DNA of 64,000 nucleotides from an uncultured Alphaproteobacteria bacterium. GTDB taxonomy: Bacteria > Pseudomonadota > Alphaproteobacteria > HIMB59 > GCA-002718135. This document shows positions 29,130 to 37,906 of this stretch, piece by piece (positions within the stretch are counted from its first letter, which is position 1; the number at the start of each line of letters is the position of its first letter). A program made the translations under genes and the position numbers. The stretch covers positions 1 to 64,000 of the forward strand of contig CABYRE010000003.1 of the NCBI GenBank assembly GCA_902521325.1. The letters run 5' to 3'. Under the pieces are notes generated by a model. That model did not search any database. It was not told the origin of the DNA and worked only from the letters and a program-made list of their open reading frames with translations.

Positions 29130-30092
29130 GTGATGTTTGAAAATCTTATATTTGTTTTCATTATTGGTTTTTTATCTGGAGTTGGTTTTTTATCAACTTT
29201 ATTTTTTCTTCGCAAAACAAAAAATTCTGAAATAAAAGATGACACCGATCTTACTTCCCTAAAAAATCACATGCAATCAATTCAGCAATCTTTACAAAAT
29301 TTTAATTTAGCTCAAGATAGAATTGAGAATACATTAATTAGAGGTGGTGCGCTTCAACAAGGTCCTTGGGGGGAGTTTGTACTTAAAAATATTTTAGATA
29401 GTGTTGGTTTAAGAGAAGGAGAAGAGTATTCAACTCAAAAAACTTTTAGAGATGAAGATGGTAATTTACAAAAACCAGATGTAATTGTTCATATGCCAGG
29501 TAATAGACACATAATTATAGATTCAAAAGTATCCTTAGATTCTTGGCATGATTATTCTAATACAAATGATAATCAACAAAAGAAAATATTTTTGAAAAAA
29601 TTTTTGGATTCAACAAAAACTTCGATTAGAAGTTTGAGTAAAGATAATTATTCAAAAATATATGGAATAAACACAATTGATAACGTTTTAATGTTTGTCC
29701 CAATAGAACCAGCATTACTTACTTTATATAATGAGGCAAATAAAATCATCGAAGATTCATGGAACAATAAAATAATTATTGTTGGACCATCAACTTTGCC
29801 CTTTTTACTTAAAGCTGTAGAAAATATGTGGCGTGTTGATAAACAATCAAAAACTATAAAAGATATAGCATCAGCTGCATCAGATATTTACGATAAAACA
29901 GTCAGTGTCTATGAGTCTTTTATAAAAGCTAATCATTCATTAGATTTAGCGAAATCCAAAATGGATGAAGCTAAACAACGACTACAAGATGGTTCAGGTA
30001 GTTTGACTAAAAAAGTAGAAAAGATGAAAAAATTAGGAAGATTAAGTACTAAAAAACAGTTGCCAGATATAAATGACGATGTAATAAACTAA
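29130..30092 (+). CDS. rmuC: DNA recombination protein RmuC
   Basis: LIRGGALQQGPWGEFVLKNILDSVGLREGEEY...KPDVIVHMPGNRHIIIDSKVSLDSWHDY...FVPIEPALLTLY. Confidence 0.92.
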   Translation: MMFENLIFVFIIGFLSGVGFLSTLFFLRKTKNSEIKDDTDLTSLKNHMQSIQQSLQNFNLAQDRIENTLIRGGALQQGPWGEFVLKNILDSVGLREGEEYSTQKTFRDEDGNLQKPDVIVHMPGNRHIIIDSKVSLDSWHDYSNTNDNQQKKIFLKKFLDSTKTSIRSLSKDNYSKIYGINTIDNVLMFVPIEPALLTLYNEANKIIEDSWNNKIIIVGPSTLPFLLKAVENMWRVDKQSKTIKDIASAASDIYDKTVSVYESFIKANHSLDLAKSKMDEAKQRLQDGSGSLTKKVEKMKKLGRLSTKKQLPDINDDVIN

Positions 30093-30096
30093 ATAA

Positions 30097-30582
30097 ATGC
30101 CTAGTTTTGATATTGTAAACAGATTAGATCATCAAGAAATTGATAACGCACTAGGAAATGCGACAAGAGAAATTACTACTAGGTACGATTTTAAAGGATC
30201 AGATACTTCAATTGAAAAAAAAGAAAATACTATAGTTGTTATTACTGATGATGAAATGAAAGCTGGTCAAGTAAATGACATGCTCGTTACTCATTTTGTT
30301 AGACGAAAAGTTGATCCTTTATGTTTAAAAAAAAATGATATGGAAAAAGCTGGGGGAAATAAAATTCGTCAGACGTATGAATTAGTAGAAGGAATTGAGC
30401 AATCCCTGTGTAAAAAAATTACTTCTGATGTCAAAAGTTCTAAATTAAAAGTTCAAGTAAAGATCAATGGGAATGAACTTCGTGTTGAGGGAAAGAAAAA
30501 AGATGATTTACAAAGTGTAATGAAGCTTATTGAGGATGCTAAAATAGGCATACCAGTCCAATTTGTAAATTTTAGAGATTAA
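30097..30582 (+). CDS. YajQ family cyclic-di-GMP-binding protein
   Basis: MPSFDIVNRLDHQEIDNALGNATREITTRYDFKGSDTSIEKKENTIVV...KIGIPVQFVNFRD. Confidence 0.96.
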   Translation: MPSFDIVNRLDHQEIDNALGNATREITTRYDFKGSDTSIEKKENTIVVITDDEMKAGQVNDMLVTHFVRRKVDPLCLKKNDMEKAGGNKIRQTYELVEGIEQSLCKKITSDVKSSKLKVQVKINGNELRVEGKKKDDLQSVMKLIEDAKIGIPVQFVNFRD

Positions 30583-30585
30583 AAA

Positions 30586-31194
30586 ATGATTACATGGGAA
30601 TTAATAGCTGCTTTAGCAGTGTATAATTTTATTATGTACGTAACTCCAGGTCCAAACAATAGTATTTTAACTGCATCAGGTATAAAATTTGGATTTATAA
30701 GGTCTATACCTAATATTTTTGGCATTCCTTCTGGTCATGGTTTGCAATTAGCACTTGTATGTCTAGGTCTTGGATCTTTGTTTATTACCTATCCCATACT
30801 CTATGATATTTTAAGATATGTTGGAGCAGGCTATATTCTTTATTTAGCATATAAAATGTTTGGGTCTTTAAATATTTCAAAGACTGAAGATAGATCAAGA
30901 CCATTGAAATATTATGAAGCAATTTTGTTTCAATTTGTAAATCCTAAAGCTTGGGTAATCTGTTCAACTGCAGTAACATTATATTATCCAAAAGATGAAA
31001 ATATAATAATTGGAACACTATTTATGGTTATTATGTCTACAGTAGTTAATATTCCTTCCATTAGTATTTGGGCATATGGAGGAAGTGTTATCAGAAAATA
31101 TCTTAATAATGAAAAATTAAAAAAAATTGTTGAATGGTTTTTAGCAATCCTTTTAATTATAACCGCAGGCTCAGTATTATTTTACAATGCTTAA
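30586..31194 (+). CDS. LysE family translocator
   Basis: YVTPGPNNSILTASGIKFGFIRSIPNIFGIPSGHGLQLALVCLGLGSLF...FQFVNPKAWV. Confidence 0.92.
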   Translation: MITWELIAALAVYNFIMYVTPGPNNSILTASGIKFGFIRSIPNIFGIPSGHGLQLALVCLGLGSLFITYPILYDILRYVGAGYILYLAYKMFGSLNISKTEDRSRPLKYYEAILFQFVNPKAWVICSTAVTLYYPKDENIIIGTLFMVIMSTVVNIPSISIWAYGGSVIRKYLNNEKLKKIVEWFLAILLIITAGSVLFYNA

Positions 31195-31814
31195 GGTTTA
31201 GGGATTTCATAAGATTCGCCTACAGAATTATATCCTTTAATAACTGCAGGTCTTGTTGATATTTGTTTATACCATCTCAACACATTTGGATAATTATGCA
31301 AATTTATTTGATGTCTTTCATAACGAGCTGTCCAAGGCCAAATTGAAATATCAGCTATTGAATAGGTATCCGAAAAATATTCTTGTTTAGAAAGTCTTTT
31401 ATCTAAAATTGAATATATATGTTGTGCATACCCTTTTGTTTTATCTTCTGCAAATTTGCTTTTACCAGGATGATAAAATAAATATTGATGAGCCTGGCCT
31501 AGCATTGGTCCAACGTAAGCCATTTGAAAAAAAACCCATTGTATTATTTCCCAATACTTATCTTCATTTAGAAATTTATCATATTTTTTTGCTAGATAAA
31601 GAAGGATAGCACCGGATTCGAATACTGTTTGTTTGTTATCATTATCTACAATTACAGGAATTTTATTTGCAGGAGATATTTTTGAAAACTCTTCACTAAA
31701 CTGCTCTTTTTTGTCTAAATTTATTAAAATAGGCTTAAAATCCACACCTAATTCTTCAAGCATAATGCTAATTTTTCGACCATTAGGGGTAGGTGATGAA
31801 TACAAATCAATCAT
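31191..31814 (-). CDS. Glutathione S-transferase family protein (YfcG-like)
   Basis: MIDLYSSPTPNGRKISIMLEELGVDFKPILINLDKKEQFSEEFSKISPANKIPVIVD...YSIADISIWPW. Confidence 0.93.
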   Translation of the reverse strand: MIDLYSSPTPNGRKISIMLEELGVDFKPILINLDKKEQFSEEFSKISPANKIPVIVDNDNKQTVFESGAILLYLAKKYDKFLNEDKYWEIIQWVFFQMAYVGPMLGQAHQYLFYHPGKSKFAEDKTKGYAQHIYSILDKRLSKQEYFSDTYSIADISIWPWTARYERHQINLHNYPNVLRWYKQISTRPAVIKGYNSVGESYEIPKP

Positions 31815-31854
31815 TTTTTTTAGAATTTAATTAATAGAGAACTATATTCATAAT

Positions 31855-32088
31855 ATGCAGGAGAATATAGATAATATTATTAAATTAGCCTGGTGTGATA
31901 AAACTTCTTTTGAAAAAATAAAAAGAATTCACGGTGTAACCGAATCAGAGGTTATAAAAATAATGAGAACAAATCTGAAACCTAGATCATTTAAGTTATG
32001 GAGAACTAGAGTAACAGGGAGAACGAGAAAGCATGAAAAGAAAAGAAATCTATCCGAAAAATCATTTAAATATCAGAGTTATCTCTAA
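31855..32088 (+). CDS. DUF2805 / TIGR03643 family protein
   Basis: IIKLAWCDKTSFEKIKRIHGVTESEVIKIMRTNLKPRSFKLWRTRVTGRTRKHEKK. Confidence 0.85.
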   Translation: MQENIDNIIKLAWCDKTSFEKIKRIHGVTESEVIKIMRTNLKPRSFKLWRTRVTGRTRKHEKKRNLSEKSFKYQSYL

Positions 32089-32626
32089 AATATTAATTGT
32101 CAGTATAAGTCTTTTGTTTGCTAGTAAGATAGCATTAGCAGATCAAAATGATCCACGGCTAAATAATTTGTTTAAAAAATTAAATGAGACTGAAAATCAG
32201 GATGAGATAAGAGATTTGATATCTGACATTTGGAATATATGGTATGAAGTTGATGATCCAAAAGTAATTGAATATTTTGAGAAGGGTATTCAAGCTATGA
32301 ATTTAAGAAATTATCCACTAGCAATTAGATTTTTTAATAATTTAATTGAAGAAGATCCTAATTTTGCAGAAGGTTGGAACAAAAGAGCTACAGTTCACTT
32401 TATGATGGGTAATTTTGATCAATCTATGCAAGACATCATTAAAACTCTTGAATTAGAACCAAGACATTTTGGTGCTCTAGATGGAATGGGTTTAATTTTT
32501 ATTCATCAGGGTCAGTTTCAACAGGCAATTGATGTATATGATAAGATGCTAGAGATTTTTCCTTTTAGTGTAAAAACTATGGATAAAAAAGAGAGAATAC
32601 AATCGTTTCTATCTCAATCTACGTAA
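32033..32626 (+). CDS. Secreted TPR-repeat protein
   Basis: Hydrophobic signal ISKILIVSISLLFASKIALADQ; TPR: NYPLAIRFFNNLIEEDPNFAEGWNKRATVHFMMGNFDQSMQDIIKTLELEPRHFGALDGMGLIFIHQGQFQQAIDVYDKML. Confidence 0.88.
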   Translation: MKRKEIYPKNHLNIRVISKILIVSISLLFASKIALADQNDPRLNNLFKKLNETENQDEIRDLISDIWNIWYEVDDPKVIEYFEKGIQAMNLRNYPLAIRFFNNLIEEDPNFAEGWNKRATVHFMMGNFDQSMQDIIKTLELEPRHFGALDGMGLIFIHQGQFQQAIDVYDKMLEIFPFSVKTMDKKERIQSFLSQST

Positions 32627-33566
32627 TATCAAAAAATACTAACAATAAAGACAGTGTAAAAAAACTAACAAAAGTACTTAATACTACATTTGAAGAAACT
32701 ACAGCTTTTAGTGAATTATATCTGTATGCAAAATAATATGACTGAGACCCACTTGGTAAAGCTGCGGCCATAGTAACAATAATTACCAAGAGATTATCAA
32801 GCTCTAGTATAAAATTTGCTAAACAAAATGCAATTATAGGGTGAATAAAATTTTTTAAGATAGTTAATAGTATTGCACCATAAATATTTTCTCTAATTTT
32901 GAAATTTCCTAATGCAAGACCTAAAGAAATTAGAACCATTGGAAGAGCAAGGTTTACAAAAATATCTAAAGGCTCTTTCATAATAGATGGAACAATAAGA
33001 TTAGAGTAATTAAGAATGATTCCAATTATCATTCCAAATAGTACAATATTTTTAATTATACCTAATAATATTTGATAAAAAATTTCGACAATGCTTTTTT
33101 GTCTATTTCTATAAACTTCTATTATAATAACAGTATAGCTAAAATGAACAATACCATGAAAAAAAACTAATATCATATAAGGAATTGTATTTATTGGACC
33201 CAAAACTGCATACATAAGAGGTATTCCCATTGCTACTGTGTTACCAAAACAAGCAGCTAATCCAAAAAGTGCAGAGTCATCTGTTTTAAAATTTAAAAAT
33301 TGTTTGCTGATTAAAAATCCAGTTATGGATATAAAAATTCCAGAAGCAAAAAATGAGATGATCAGGCCAATAGAATTAATTTGAGGAAATGAGACTTGCC
33401 AAAAATATATAATTAAAGCTAAAGGTAAAAGAATGTTAAAACCTGTAAAATCAAAATAATCAATATATTTTTTTGGAAGTATTTGTAATTTATTTACAAA
33501 AAATCCAAAAAGGATATATCCAAACACACTGCTAACTATATTTAATAAGTCAATCATTGAAATCAA
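32619..33566 (-). CDS. AEC (auxin efflux carrier) family transporter
   Basis: 10-TM pattern; GFFVNKLQILPKKYIDYFDFTGFNILLPLALIIYFW...LALPMVLISLGLALG. Confidence 0.87.
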   Translation of the reverse strand: MISMIDLLNIVSSVFGYILFGFFVNKLQILPKKYIDYFDFTGFNILLPLALIIYFWQVSFPQINSIGLIISFFASGIFISITGFLISKQFLNFKTDDSALFGLAACFGNTVAMGIPLMYAVLGPINTIPYMILVFFHGIVHFSYTVIIIEVYRNRQKSIVEIFYQILLGIIKNIVLFGMIIGIILNYSNLIVPSIMKEPLDIFVNLALPMVLISLGLALGNFKIRENIYGAILLTILKNFIHPIIAFCLANFILELDNLLVIIVTMAAALPSGSQSYYFAYRYNSLKAVVSSNVVLSTFVSFFTLSLLLVFFDIT

Positions 33567-34428
33567 AAAAATTATTTAAAAATTGAATGACGCTTTCTTC
33601 AATTATATTATTTTCATTTGAGTTTGAATTTTGAAAAAATTTTGAATTTTTATCAAAACTTATATTAGGATTATTTAAGTTTCCTTTTATCATAGTAGTT
33701 AAATATATTTCATTATTTTGAGATAAGTTTAAAATAATATCCATAAAATTATTAATGTAATTGTATTCTCCTTTAATAAGAATTCTATTGTTTTTATTAC
33801 TAATTTCTATTTTGCTAGTTTCTAAAATATTTTTATTTTTATTTATTGCGCCTTTAAAATTAGAACTTTCATTACCAAAAGCATTTATTAATTCAGAAAA
33901 TGCAAATTTTTGATTTTTTTGATTTTCTAATTTTTCAAAGAATAATTTTAAAAATGAAATAAGAAATTTTTCTTCATTGGTTGTGTCTAAAGTTATTTTC
34001 CCATTAATTTTATAAATTGAGTCAAATAAATTTTCTAAATTATCACTATATTTAAGATAATTTTCAATATAATTTACTTTTCCGTTAATATTTACTTCAC
34101 TAAAATTAATATTATTAATATTCAAATTATCAATTAGAATATTTAAATTTCCTGAAACTTGAAATACGGGCTGAGAAATATCAATTCTAATATTATCAAA
34201 GTATAAATTATTTTTGTAATCTTTAATTTCTAAGTTTGTGTTAAGCTTTACAATTGGAAAAATATTTATTTTAGTTTTATTTTTTTCATTAATTTTAATT
34301 TCAAATTTCTTCTCGATGTCACTAATTATTTTTTCTTTTTCAAAATTATTTAGAAAAATATAAATAAAGATAGATAAAATTATTAATATAATTACTACTA
34401 TAGAAATAAATAATCTAATATTTTTCAT
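33550..34428 (-). CDS. AsmA-like membrane-anchored protein
   Basis: Single N-terminal TM followed by repetitive beta-rich IKDYKNNLYFDNIRIDISQPVFQVSGNLNILIDNLNINNINFSEVNINGKVNY, and a C-terminal IKGNLNNPNISFD typical of AsmA-like C-termini. Confidence 0.55.
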   Translation of the reverse strand: MKNIRLFISIVVIILIILSIFIYIFLNNFEKEKIISDIEKKFEIKINEKNKTKINIFPIVKLNTNLEIKDYKNNLYFDNIRIDISQPVFQVSGNLNILIDNLNINNINFSEVNINGKVNYIENYLKYSDNLENLFDSIYKINGKITLDTTNEEKFLISFLKLFFEKLENQKNQKFAFSELINAFGNESSNFKGAINKNKNILETSKIEISNKNNRILIKGEYNYINNFMDIILNLSQNNEIYLTTMIKGNLNNPNISFDKNSKFFQNSNSNENNIIEESVIQFLNNFFDFND

Positions 34429-34445
34429 ATATTAGATCGTTAAAA

Positions 34446-36893
34446 TTATATTTTTGTAAAATTATTTTCAGGATCATGTAATGGATTAAATTGAACAGAC
34501 ATAACATATTTATTTTTAGCAACCTCAACTTCAAAATTACTTCCATTTAATTTTTTTAAATCTATTTCTGAATCTATATATCCAAAAACCATATTTTTAT
34601 TATAACAAAATGAATAATTACTAGAAGTTGTTTCTCCCACAATTTTATTTTTATAATAAATAGGTTCATCATGTAATAAGAGAGGATTTCCTGGTGTAGA
34701 TTTTTCTAAAACAAAATTTGTTAGTTGTTTCTTTTTAATTCTATTCTTTATTTTTAAAGCTTCTTTACCTATAAAATCTGTTTTTTTATTTAATTTAACA
34801 GTTAATTCTAATCCAGCTTCAAAAGGGTTTTCAGCTGGAGAAATATCATGACCCCAATGTAAATATCCTTTTTCCATTCTCATGATATCTAGTGCATGAG
34901 CACCAGCATGCGATAGGTTATATTTTTCTCCAACTTTAACTAACTCTAAATAAATTTCTCTAGATATATTTATAGGAACATAAATTTCCCAACCAAGTTC
35001 ACCAACAAAAGATAATCTTTGGAAGATTAATTTGTTATTTTTCAATGATATTTCTTTAGCAGTTCCAAATTTAAACTTTTCGTTTGAAAAATGTTCTCCA
35101 AATATTTCACTTAGAATTTCTCTACTCTTAGGACCAAAAACACCAAAGCAAGCTAAACTTTCAGTGATATCAATTAAAGATGTGTTTTTACTTAAATTTT
35201 CTGAAATATGTTTTTTATCATGTTCTCTCACAGATGAACCCGTTACAATACGAAAATAATTAGTATCAATACAAGTAACTGTCAAATCAGCAACAATGCC
35301 ACCATTTGAATTAAGCATTTGCGTGTAAGTTGTATTACCGGGATAATTTTTAATATTATTACAGCATAATCGTTGAAGATCGTTGAAGGCAGTGTCTCCC
35401 TTAATTTCAAATTTTGCAAAGGCACTTAAGTCAAATAAACCAGCATTTTTTCTTGTGTTTATTGTTTCATACTTTGCTGCATCATACCAATTTTGATAGC
35501 CATAACTATACTCATATTCTGGTTTCTTACCATTTAGAGCATACCACATCGGTCTTTCAAAACCGGCCACTTCACCAAAGCACGCTCCTTCTTTTTTCAA
35601 ATCATTATGAAAAGGAAGTAGTTTAATATTTCTCGAAGATTTATGTTGTTTGTAAGGCCAGTGCATCGCATATAAATCTCCCAATGACTCAGTAACTCTT
35701 TCAGTTATAAATTTTGTCTCAGAGTGAAATTTTTCAAATCTTGAAATATCTAAGGAGTAAAGATCATCATTAATCTCACCGTTCATCATCCATTCTGCAG
35801 TTACTTTACCTGCACCACCAGCACTCTGAATACCAATACTATTAAATCCACAACAAACATAAAAGTTTTTTACTTCTGGTGTTTCTCCTAAAAGATAATT
35901 TGTATCTGGAGTAAAAGCTTCAGGACCGTTAAAGAATTTTCTTATACCTACATTTTCAAGGGCGGGTATTCTTTTCATAGCATTTTTTAAATGTGGTTCA
36001 AAATGATCAAAATCTTCAGGTAGTTCTCCAAAAGAAAAATCATTGGGCACTTTATACGTATCAGTAAATGCAGGTTTAGCTTTAGGCTCAAAAATTCCTA
36101 CTAAAATTTTTCCAGCATCTTCTTTTAGATATAAGCAGTTATTGTAATCTCTAAGAACTGGAAGTGATTTAGAAATTTCTTTTAATGGCTCACTTAATAC
36201 ATAGAAGTGTTCATTTGGATATAGCGGTATACTAACGTTAATATCATTTGCTATCTGCCTTGACCACATTCCAGATGCTAGAACTATATACTCACATTTA
36301 ATTTTTCCATGTTTTGTATCTACACCTTCTATTGATCCATTTTTAGTAAGGATTTTATTTACAGAACAATGTTCAAATATTTGAGCACCATGAATTTTTG
36401 CCGATTTAGCAAGAACATTTGTTATACCAACAGGATCTGCTTGACCATCTTTTGGAATAAATATTCCACCAACAACATCATCAGTATTTATAAGAGAATA
36501 AATATCCTTAATATGATTTTTTTCTAATTCATTAACTTCTATATTAAATCTTTGAGCAAAAGTAGCTTGCCTTTTTAATTCTTCTAATCGATCATTAGTT
36601 GTTGCAATAGTTAAAGAGCCGTTTTGCTTTAAACCTGTTGCCAATCCTGTTTCTTTTTCAAGGTCTTTATATAAATTTAAAGAATAATTTCTAAGTTTTG
36701 TAATGGTTGCTGATGCACCAATCTGACCAATCAGTCCTGCTGCATGCCAAGTAGTTCCAGAAGTTAATTGATCCCTTTCTAGCAAGATCACATCTTTCCA
36801 TCCAAATTTTGCTAAATGATAAGCTACAGAACATCCAGCTATACCACCACCTATTACAACTACTTTAGCAGAAGTGGGAATTTTATTACTCAT
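34446..36893 (-). CDS. FAD-dependent dimethylglycine/sarcosine dehydrogenase family protein (DAO + GcvT domains)
   Basis: VVVIGGGIAGCSVAYHLAKFGWKDVILLERDQLTSGTTWHAAGLIGQ..., then GcvT region (NTRKNAGLFDLSAFAKFEIKG...GAHALDIMRMEKGYLHWGHDISP). Confidence 0.93.
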   Translation of the reverse strand: MSNKIPTSAKVVVIGGGIAGCSVAYHLAKFGWKDVILLERDQLTSGTTWHAAGLIGQIGASATITKLRNYSLNLYKDLEKETGLATGLKQNGSLTIATTNDRLEELKRQATFAQRFNIEVNELEKNHIKDIYSLINTDDVVGGIFIPKDGQADPVGITNVLAKSAKIHGAQIFEHCSVNKILTKNGSIEGVDTKHGKIKCEYIVLASGMWSRQIANDINVSIPLYPNEHFYVLSEPLKEISKSLPVLRDYNNCLYLKEDAGKILVGIFEPKAKPAFTDTYKVPNDFSFGELPEDFDHFEPHLKNAMKRIPALENVGIRKFFNGPEAFTPDTNYLLGETPEVKNFYVCCGFNSIGIQSAGGAGKVTAEWMMNGEINDDLYSLDISRFEKFHSETKFITERVTESLGDLYAMHWPYKQHKSSRNIKLLPFHNDLKKEGACFGEVAGFERPMWYALNGKKPEYEYSYGYQNWYDAAKYETINTRKNAGLFDLSAFAKFEIKGDTAFNDLQRLCCNNIKNYPGNTTYTQMLNSNGGIVADLTVTCIDTNYFRIVTGSSVREHDKKHISENLSKNTSLIDITESLACFGVFGPKSREILSEIFGEHFSNEKFKFGTAKEISLKNNKLIFQRLSFVGELGWEIYVPINISREIYLELVKVGEKYNLSHAGAHALDIMRMEKGYLHWGHDISPAENPFEAGLELTVKLNKKTDFIGKEALKIKNRIKKKQLTNFVLEKSTPGNPLLLHDEPIYYKNKIVGETTSSNYSFCYNKNMVFGYIDSEIDLKKLNGSNFEVEVAKNKYVMSVQFNPLHDPENNFTKI

Positions 36894-36901
36894 TTGTAAT
36901 A

Positions 36902-37906
36902 TTATAGATAAAGATTTTCAGTATGAGTTTCAAAATAAAAATCTAGATCTTCTATATTTATTTCATCTATTTTTGATGGCTCCCAAAGAGGATTATGATC
37001 TTTTGAGATTAGTACAGAATTTACTCCATTATCAAAGTCACTACGGTACACTACTTTTTGACTTAATTGAAATTCAGTTTCTAAACATTCTTTTAATGAT
37101 TTACCTTTTGCATCATCTATAAGTTTAGTACTTATCGCAAGACTCATTGGACATTTAACAAAAAGAATATCTAAAATTTTTTTTGAAAACTCTGAGTTAT
37201 GACTTTTTAAATTTGATATGATTGTTTGAATATTTCCATTGAATAGTTCATTTATTAAATTCATATTTTTAATTAGATATGTATCATTTTTTACCTCAAA
37301 ATTATCGTGTGAAATTTCTCCTCTTGTAATAAATGTTTCTTTAACATCTTCTATTTTTTTACTTTTAAAGTAGTGAGTTGCTAATCCAAAAAAAATTAAT
37401 TCATTTAAGCCTAAAACCTCACCCATTAAACCAATATACTTACCAAGGTTACCTGGAAGATTTGATAAAAAATAACTTCCACCAACATCTGGAAAAAAAC
37501 CAATGGCAGACTCTGGCATTGCAAATTTTGAATTGTCTGTTGCCAATCTGTGATCACCATAGATTGATAAACCAACCCCGCCTCCCATCACTACACCATT
37601 CCAAACTGAAAGAAATTCTTTACTAAATTGGCTTATTAAATAATTAAGTTTATACTCAATTTTAAAAAAATCATGTTTTAAAGAGTTTTCTTTTCCAGCA
37701 AGAACAAGTGATTTTACATCACCTCCTGCACAAAAATTTTTACCTTCTCCAACTAACAATACCCTTAAGATATTATCTTTTTCTTCCCATTCTAATAATT
37801 TGTCATGGAATTTTTTTGCCATTTCTAAATTGAGAGCGTTTAAAGCTTTAGGACGATTTAGTTTAATGACTCCAGTTTGGTTAGTTTCTGAAAATACAAT
37901 ATCCAT
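36902..37906 (-). CDS. Enoyl-CoA hydratase / 3-hydroxyisobutyryl-CoA hydrolase family protein
   Basis: GVIKLNRPKALNALNLEMAKKF...GEGKNFCAGGDVKSL...GVVMGGGVGLSIYGDHRLATDNSKFAMPESAIGFFPDVGGSYFLSNLPG. Confidence 0.92.
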   Translation of the reverse strand: MDIVFSETNQTGVIKLNRPKALNALNLEMAKKFHDKLLEWEEKDNILRVLLVGEGKNFCAGGDVKSLVLAGKENSLKHDFFKIEYKLNYLISQFSKEFLSVWNGVVMGGGVGLSIYGDHRLATDNSKFAMPESAIGFFPDVGGSYFLSNLPGNLGKYIGLMGEVLGLNELIFFGLATHYFKSKKIEDVKETFITRGEISHDNFEVKNDTYLIKNMNLINELFNGNIQTIISNLKSHNSEFSKKILDILFVKCPMSLAISTKLIDDAKGKSLKECLETEFQLSQKVVYRSDFDNGVNSVLISKDHNPLWEPSKIDEINIEDLDFYFETHTENLYL

